NCBI RefSeq assembly: GCF_018446385.1
Contig: NC_055987.1
Coordinates: 31,750,202 to 31,814,201 of the forward strand
Direction of reading: 5' to 3'
DNA from: Zingiber officinale
Taxonomy: Eukaryota > Streptophyta > Magnoliopsida > Zingiberales > Zingiberaceae
Length of the DNA stretch: 64,000 nt
Shown: one piece after another, positions 59,085 through 64,000 of the stretch
Position numbering within the stretch: the first letter of the stretch is position 1
Layout: every line of letters starts with the position of its first letter
Translations under genes and position numbers: made by a program
Notes under the pieces: model-generated
What the model saw: only the letters and a program-made list of their open reading frames with translations
Databases searched by the model: none
What the model was told of the DNA's origin: nothing

Positions 59085-60113
59085 CTATACGTAGCAGGCT
59101 GTACTAACGGCTTTTGCCCAAAAGTATTTAGGTAGGTTATATTCATTTAACATTGTTCTAGAAGCTTCAAGTAAGGTTCTATTTTTTCTTTCTACAATTC
59201 CATTTTGTTGGGGGGTTTTAGGGCATGAGAACTCATGATGGTAACCGTTTTCTAGACAAAAACTGTTAAAGTGGTGATTTTTAAATTCTCCTCCGTTGTC
59301 ACTCCTAATTCTTTTAATTTTAATATCTTTTTCGTTCTCAATCTGTTTGCAAAAATTTGTAAAAATTTCAAAAGTTTCATCTTTATGTTTTAAGAATTTT
59401 ACCCAAGTAAACCTAGAATAGTCGTCTATAATTACTAAACAATATAAGTTTCCATTTATAGATTTGACTCCATGGGAGTCAAAAAGATCTAAATGTAGAA
59501 GTTCTAAGATTGAGTTAGTTTGTGGTTGATTTGTTTGTTTGTGGGCTGATTTAGTTTGTTTGCCTTGTTGACAAGCATTACATATGGTTGAATCTAAGTT
59601 AGGTAGCTTTGGTAAGCCTTTTACAAGTCCATTTAGTTTACTTATATTTCTAAAATTGGTGTGAGACATCCTCCTATGCCATAACCAAGTTTCTTCTTTT
59701 TGTGTTAAATAACACTTAATGGGAGAAATGGTTAGGTTGATGGCATAGATGTTGTCTTTTCTAAAACCTTTTAAGCTTATGGTAGGATTATCTAGATGTT
59801 TGATTAAACATTCTGTAGATAGAAATTTGACTTTATACCTAGTATCACACAATTGACTTATACTTAGAAGATTATATTTAAAATTTTCAACAAGTAAAAC
59901 ATTTGTAATTATAAAGTCTAATTTTAATTCAATATTACCTATACCAATTACCTTGAGTTTGCCGTTGTTTCCAAAGGCAACTGTTCCAAGGCTTTTGTAA
60001 GTGAGTTGAGTGAACTTGGTGTGATCTCCAGTCATATGTTTGGAGCAACCACTGCCCAAAAATCCACTTGGTTTCCTACAGCAAGTAGGATTTAAAGTTA
60101 GTCTTTTGAGCAT
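59085..60113 (-). CDS. copia protease and integrase (N-terminal and core)
   Basis: 342 aa. A retropepsin start FLGSGCSKHMTGD where copia elements have D-S-G, so the catalytic Asp is Gly here. GAG-pre-integrase with WLWHRRMSHTNFRNISKL and CNACQQGKQTKSAHK (HHCC zinc). Integrase core with LDLFDSHGVKS, VIIDDYSRFTWVKFL, IRSDNGGEFKN and PQQNGIVERKNRTLLEA (DD35E). Ends at a TAG after ACYV; the frame downstream is the RT ORF. Inserts cDNA in the nucleus when functional. Confidence 0.9.
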   Translation of the reverse strand: MLKRLTLNPTCCRKPSGFLGSGCSKHMTGDHTKFTQLTYKSLGTVAFGNNGKLKVIGIGNIELKLDFIITNVLLVENFKYNLLSISQLCDTRYKVKFLSTECLIKHLDNPTISLKGFRKDNIYAINLTISPIKCYLTQKEETWLWHRRMSHTNFRNISKLNGLVKGLPKLPNLDSTICNACQQGKQTKSAHKQTNQPQTNSILELLHLDLFDSHGVKSINGNLYCLVIIDDYSRFTWVKFLKHKDETFEIFTNFCKQIENEKDIKIKRIRSDNGGEFKNHHFNSFCLENGYHHEFSCPKTPQQNGIVERKNRTLLEASRTMLNEYNLPKYFWAKAVSTACYV

Positions 60114-60127
60114 GCATTATTTAAGTG

Positions 60128-60540
60128 TAGAATTAATTTAAGTTTAAAATTTTGAAATTAATTTTTAAGTTTAAAATTAAAATTTTTAATTTTTAAGTTT
60201 AAAATTAAAATTTTGAAATTAATTTTTAAGTTTAAAATTAAAATTTTGAAATTAATTTTTAAGTTTAAAATTAAAATTTTGAAATTAATTTTTAAGTTTA
60301 AAATTAAAATTTTGAAATTAATTTTTAAGTTTGAAATTAATTTTTAAGTTTAAAATTAAAATTTTGAATTTTATTTTTAAGTTTAAAATTAAAATTTTGA
60401 AATTAATTTTTAAGTTTAAAAATAAAATTTTGAAATTAATTTTTAAGTTTAAAATTAAAATTTTGAATTTTATTTTTAAGTTTAAAATTAAAATTTTGAA
60501 ATTAATTTTTAAGTTTAAAATTAAAATTTTGAATTTTTAA
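60128..60540. repeat. 33-bp AT-rich minisatellite between gag and pol of copia
   Basis: About 12 copies of a 33-bp unit (TTTTTAAGTTTAAAATTAAA plus ATTTTGAAATTAA). It contains only A, T and G on the plus strand apart from its edges. On the coding (minus) strand every unit has stop codons, so it separates gag from pol. The plus-strand frame through it (KFKIKIL repeats) is an artefact. Confidence 0.9.
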
Positions 60541-61066
60541 GCCTTATTCATCTCACCCGATCTATATTATCAATCAGGGAATCCTATGATTTTGTGAGAT
60601 GAAATTGGTTTGATTACAGAGTTTTGGTTTAACTTGTGTTAGATTCAGACTTAGCTTTGGTTTCCACAAATAGGCATTCTTCGGATAAACTTCTAAGCTT
60701 GGTGAGTCACAAGGACATCATTAGAAGTAACCAACCTTTCGAGGTTTCCCGAATAGTCCTATCCACAGAACTTAGTACTAAATCTTGGTCTAACTGGTTA
60801 GGATTCGTTTAAGGGTAGCTTCGGTCAGTTCCACTTGGCCAAATGCACCAGATCGAAACCATATCTTTCTAGACATGCGATGCCCAAGTTTTCCTAACGT
60901 ACTATCATCCAAAAATTTCACCAGTACCATGATTCAAGTTAAACTTGGTCTCTTTTTAACTAGTCAGAATTACCCTGCCGGGTTGGTAAATTTTGGGTTA
61001 CCCTGTCGGGTAAGTTAGTTTTGGAGGTGCCAGCTATTCTGGAGCCTCCCCCTGAATTATTGATTT
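60541..61066 (-). other. gag-pol junction region of the copia element
   Basis: Minus-strand sequence after the gag stop, with a GGGGGAGGCTCCAGAATAGC stretch and a duplicated CGACAGGGTAACCC / CGGCAGGGTAATTC motif near 60975-61005. No long frame. Confidence 0.5.
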
Positions 61067-62735
61067 TTAATAAATTTTGATTTTAGGCTTGTGTCGATTC
61101 TTTTTATAGTTATGATTAACTTGGTGATAATTTTGTTGATTTTCAAACTGTTTAGACTTTGAATTTGATTTAGGTTTGTATTTTGGATTTTGGTTTGGTT
61201 TATTCGATTTTATATAATGTATTTTTTCTTTAGGTATATAATATTGATTAAGTCCTACTTGCGTGGTCAGACACGCTTTCGGAACCCAAGCTAGATTGGT
61301 TGACTTGTATTGGGTTATTAATGATTTGAAGGTTTTATTTGAATTCGACTTATATCCTAGTCCGGTTTTATTATAACATGCTTTTTGATTATTTAGGATT
61401 AAGTCTACATTTTTTGATCTTGTTGTGAATTTTTCTAACATCTCCTTTAAATTGTTTATTTCATTTTTTAATGATAAATTCTCCTCCTCAAGGGTTAGAT
61501 CTTGAGTTGGATTTGAATTTTTTTGTTGTACCTTGAGGTTTTGATTTTCCTCAAGAAGTAATTTGTTTTCATTTTCTACTTTGGTTAATTTACTATTTAA
61601 ACAAGAAATGATTTTAAAAAACTTTTTGTTTAAATTAAAATATACCTCATTCGAGCCTTCGGAAACGAGTACGGACTCGTGGCTTGTTTCGGGTTCAGAC
61701 CCGTCTTCATCTTCCGACTCGTCTTCTGTTTCGGCTTCGCGGGCCATCAGTGCGAGGTGGCTCTGATGTTTCTGTTCTTCTTCTTCTGATTCGTCCGAGG
61801 AGTCGTCCCATGTTGCTTTGAGTGCTTTCCTTTTTGTTGGCTTTGGTTTGTCGAACTTTAGTTTTGGGCATTCGTTCTTGTAATATCCCTTTTTGTTGCA
61901 GCCGTAGCAAGTCACGTTCTTTTGTTCTGAGGGAGAGCCGATCTTTTGAAGATCCTTTTTGCTGAAGCTCCTCTTTCTCCTGGTGAACATTTTTCTTACC
62001 AAATTCACCAAGTGTTCTTCATTTTCGGAGTCTTGGTCAGATTCTTCTTCAAATTCAGGCTTGCTTTTCTTTTCTTTGGAGGACCCTGCAAATAGAGCTA
62101 TACCTTTCTCGGCTCCAGCATTAGTTTGTTCGTGTAATTCTAATTCACATAAAAGCTCATCTAATTTTAAGTTAGAAAGATTCTTAGAGATTTTGTAGGC
62201 ATCCACTATTGATGCCCACAAACTATTACGTGGAAAGGCGTTTAATGCGTACCTTATTAAGTCTCTGTTCTCCATCTGGTGGCCTATTGCATGAAGCCCG
62301 TTGAGGATGTCCTTGATCCTCGCGTGTAGTTGATTCGCCGTTTCACCTTCCTGCATTTTTATATTAAAAATTTTATTTAAGAGAAGGTCTCGTTTTGTTA
62401 CCTTGGCGTCGCTCGTTCCCTCGTGCAGCTCGATCAACTTGTCCCATAGCTCTTTAGCGTTTTTGTGTGGACCGACTCTGTTCAGTTCTTCTCTTGTCAA
62501 TCCGCATTGTAGAGTGTTGATCGCCTTATTTTCTGTTGATGCTTTTTTTTGCTGTCCAGTCTTCTGGATCTACTAGATTCCGGCGTTGTCCACTGGAATT
62601 TTGTAGGGTCTCGTGATGCTCATCCACTGGTCGAAGTCTGTTTTGAGGTAGACCTCCATGCGCTTCTTCCAGACGGAAGTCGTCCCCGTTGAAGAGTGGA
62701 GGTCGCACCGTGCTAAATCCTTCTTGTTGGGACAT
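61067..62735 (-). pseudogene. copia gag, frameshifted near its start
   Basis: The N-terminus MSQQEGFSTVRPPLFNGDDF starts at 62735 in one frame and WKKRMEVYLKTDFDQWMSIT follows in another (about 62680-62575). The rest (62500-61067, 477 aa) is in one frame: UBN2-type gag with LWDKLIELHEGTSDAKVTKR and MQEGETANQLHARIKDILN, an acidic region, a CCHC knuckle CYGCNKKGYYKNECP, a coiled coil (ENKLLLEENQNLKVQQ) and a Lys/Asn-rich end. Two or three small indels in 62500-62700, including at an A-run, break it. Same gag type as the relic at 8751/18916. Confidence 0.85.
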
Positions 62736-62916
62736 TCCGTGCAGGTAAATAACCAAAAAAATATCCCAAGACTTGGTCTTGGATTAGTAGTGCGGGAAGA
62801 GAAAAATAGTAAAAAATCTAGATTGATATTAAAAATGATAAACAAGTTTTGAGTGTAAAACTGAAAACCAAAAAAAACCCCCAGTCCCGATTGGTGGTTG
62901 CACCAAATCGAGGCGA

Positions 62917-62930
62917 CTACTCCGATACCA
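62917..62930 (-). other. Primer-binding site of the full-length copia element
   Basis: TGGTATCGGAGTAG on the minus strand, two bases from the LTR; initiator tRNA-Met type with one change. Confidence 0.85.
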
Positions 62931-62932
62931 CT

Positions 62933-63965
62933 TGTAGGACCGTTAGATTCGATAGAGGGGTGAATATCGATTCGCAAAACAAGAGTATAAGCGCGGAAAA
63001 GTAAAATAGACACAGTTGTTTTACTTTGAGAGCCTGTGGCGACTCCTACTCGAAGGCGTGGTCCTTGACCACTTTCGTTGGGCAATCACTAGCAATTGAA
63101 ATAATGATTACAAAAGAATCGTACAGTGAATGCTAATGAAAACTAAAACAAATACCGACAAAAGGGAAAAGAGCGGGCGTAGTGTCTGAGCTTTGTTGGC
63201 GTCGCCGAGCGTCGAGCGGCAAGACCCGGAGAAGAGTTCTCACCTAATTGATTGATTACGAAGCTCCCTGCCCGGGCTTCTTTTATATCTTGTTCGCCGT
63301 AGCGCTGGATTCCTTTCGCCGCCTGGAATGTGACTGTGTTGCACAAACCATGATGCTCCACGTGGCGGCGACTCGGCTGGATAAATTCGCCTTCCCGGGA
63401 GCCCGGACCACCTTGTTCAAAAACCCTTTTCTGCAAAACAAAGTTAGTCCGAGGCAAATGTATATCCTACAACACAGATTATCAGCATAGTTAAAGTTCA
63501 ACAAATAAATAAAAGAGTATGACTTAGATTCCGTCTTTCCGAGACCGGAATCTAGTCACGATCTCGACTTAGACATCGAAATGGATCTAAGCCGGATCGA
63601 CGCCTAATGCCCCTTCCCGGAACGTCCTCACGTCCTCTCCTCGGTGACTTACCTCACTTACCAGAGGTCCGGTCAGCCCGTCGACCCGTCTGGACTTCTC
63701 GCCAAGCGTCCGGTCAGCCCGTCGACCCGCTTGGACTTCTCGCCAAGCGTCCGGTCAGCCCGTCGACCCGCTTGGACTTCTCGCCAGCTATCCGGTCAGC
63801 CCGTCGACCTAGCTGGACTTCGTGCCAGACATCCGGTCAGCCCGTCGACCTGTCTGGACTTTTCCTGCACACTTGATCAAAGTGTCAGACAACAACAAAA
63901 CTAACTTAACCTATTTGTCATTCATCAAAACCTGGGTTAGACCGTTAGTGCTACCCGCACCAACA
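62933..63965 (-). repeat. 5' LTR of the full-length copia element
   Basis: 1033 bp, 38 bp shorter than the other LTR because of many small deletions between about 62950 and 63670; from 63680 on it is almost identical. Hairpin array at about 63661-63862. Confidence 0.95.
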
Positions 63966-64000
63966 CTAGTCCCTAACACCTTCCGCCTTTTATGTGGCGT
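63966..64000 (+). pseudogene. Continuation of the Transposase_28-like ORF
   Basis: After the CTAGT duplication the frame reads PNTFRLLCG, matching the family block that follows GIPLGSLV in 54618-54898. The ORF runs off the window. Confidence 0.65.

Larger units (their letters stand above)
54899..63965 (-). mobile_element. Full-length Ty1/copia retrotransposon, 9067 bp
   Basis: LTRs 54899-55969 and 62933-63965, primer-binding site at 62917-62930, gag (62735-61067), protease/integrase (60113-59085), RT/RNase H (59039-57078), polypurine tract at 55970-55983. Perfect 5-bp duplication CTAGT (54894-54898, 63966-63970). Frames are long and well conserved. However, gag has frameshifts near its start, the protease active-site aspartate is changed and one TAG separates integrase from RT. 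It inserted into the Tat-like ORF, so it is younger than that element. Confidence 0.95.

Noticed and set aside
60331..60540. Open frame with repeated KFKIKIL units
   Set aside because: It is the antisense reading of the 33-bp minisatellite inside the copia element; 33 is divisible by three, so one frame stays open by chance.

Overview
This is plant nuclear DNA. It has introns with GT/AG borders, plant gene families (an SDP1-type triacylglycerol lipase and an INO80D-like zinc-finger protein), retrotransposons primed by initiator tRNA-Met, CACTA and hAT elements, an Au-like SINE, and remains of an endogenous pararetrovirus. The very GC-rich first exon of the lipase suggests a monocot; the LTR families make me think of a ginger-like species (Zingiberales), but that is a guess.

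Layout. 1-20.4 kb is a nest. Minus-strand pararetrovirus debris is split by a CACTA transposon (1709-3569, 3-bp TSD AGT) and by a non-autonomous Ty1/copia element (5156-20342). The copia element is itself invaded by a solo LTR (5816-7583, TSD TCAAC) and by a young Ty3/gypsy Tekay/Del-type chromovirus (9150-18910, TSD AGAGC, nearly identical LTRs). 20.4-23.5 kb holds a diverged direct repeat flanking a TATA box, and a hAT-type MITE (22060-22730, TSD CAAATATC).

23.6-27.6 kb is the best gene: an apparently intact four-exon SDP1-type patatin lipase (851 aa). 28-30.15 kb has two LTR ends of a Tat-like Ty3/gypsy element. 30.2-43 kb holds the scattered exons of a decayed flap endonuclease-1 (FEN1) gene. 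It has two nonsense codons, no recognisable catalytic-core exons, a hAT MITE inside one exon, and a 9-kb intron filled by a degenerate copia element, a solo LTR and a GC-rich inverted-repeat element. 44.5-46.8 kb is a two-exon, minus-strand INO80D-like gene (292 aa). Its upstream side is a 6.4-kb degenerate tandem array (46.8-53.2 kb) whose monomer contains a copy of the gene's start-codon region; a hAT MITE and a solo LTR sit inside it.

53.2 kb to the end is a Tat/Retand-like element: its minus-strand LTR followed by a plus-strand 'putative gypsy-type transposon' ORF. That ORF is split by a full-length 9.07-kb Ty1/copia element (54899-63965, TSD CTAGT) with gag, protease/integrase and RT/RNase H reading frames.

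The most unusual signal is inside the LTRs. Several different LTR families share one architecture: an array of short hairpins near the LTR start whose stem arms change from unit to unit but stay complementary (exactly 41-bp period with a constant 19-nt loop in one family), then family-specific palindromes, then a TATA box, then a conserved CTATTCACCCCC-type 3' end.
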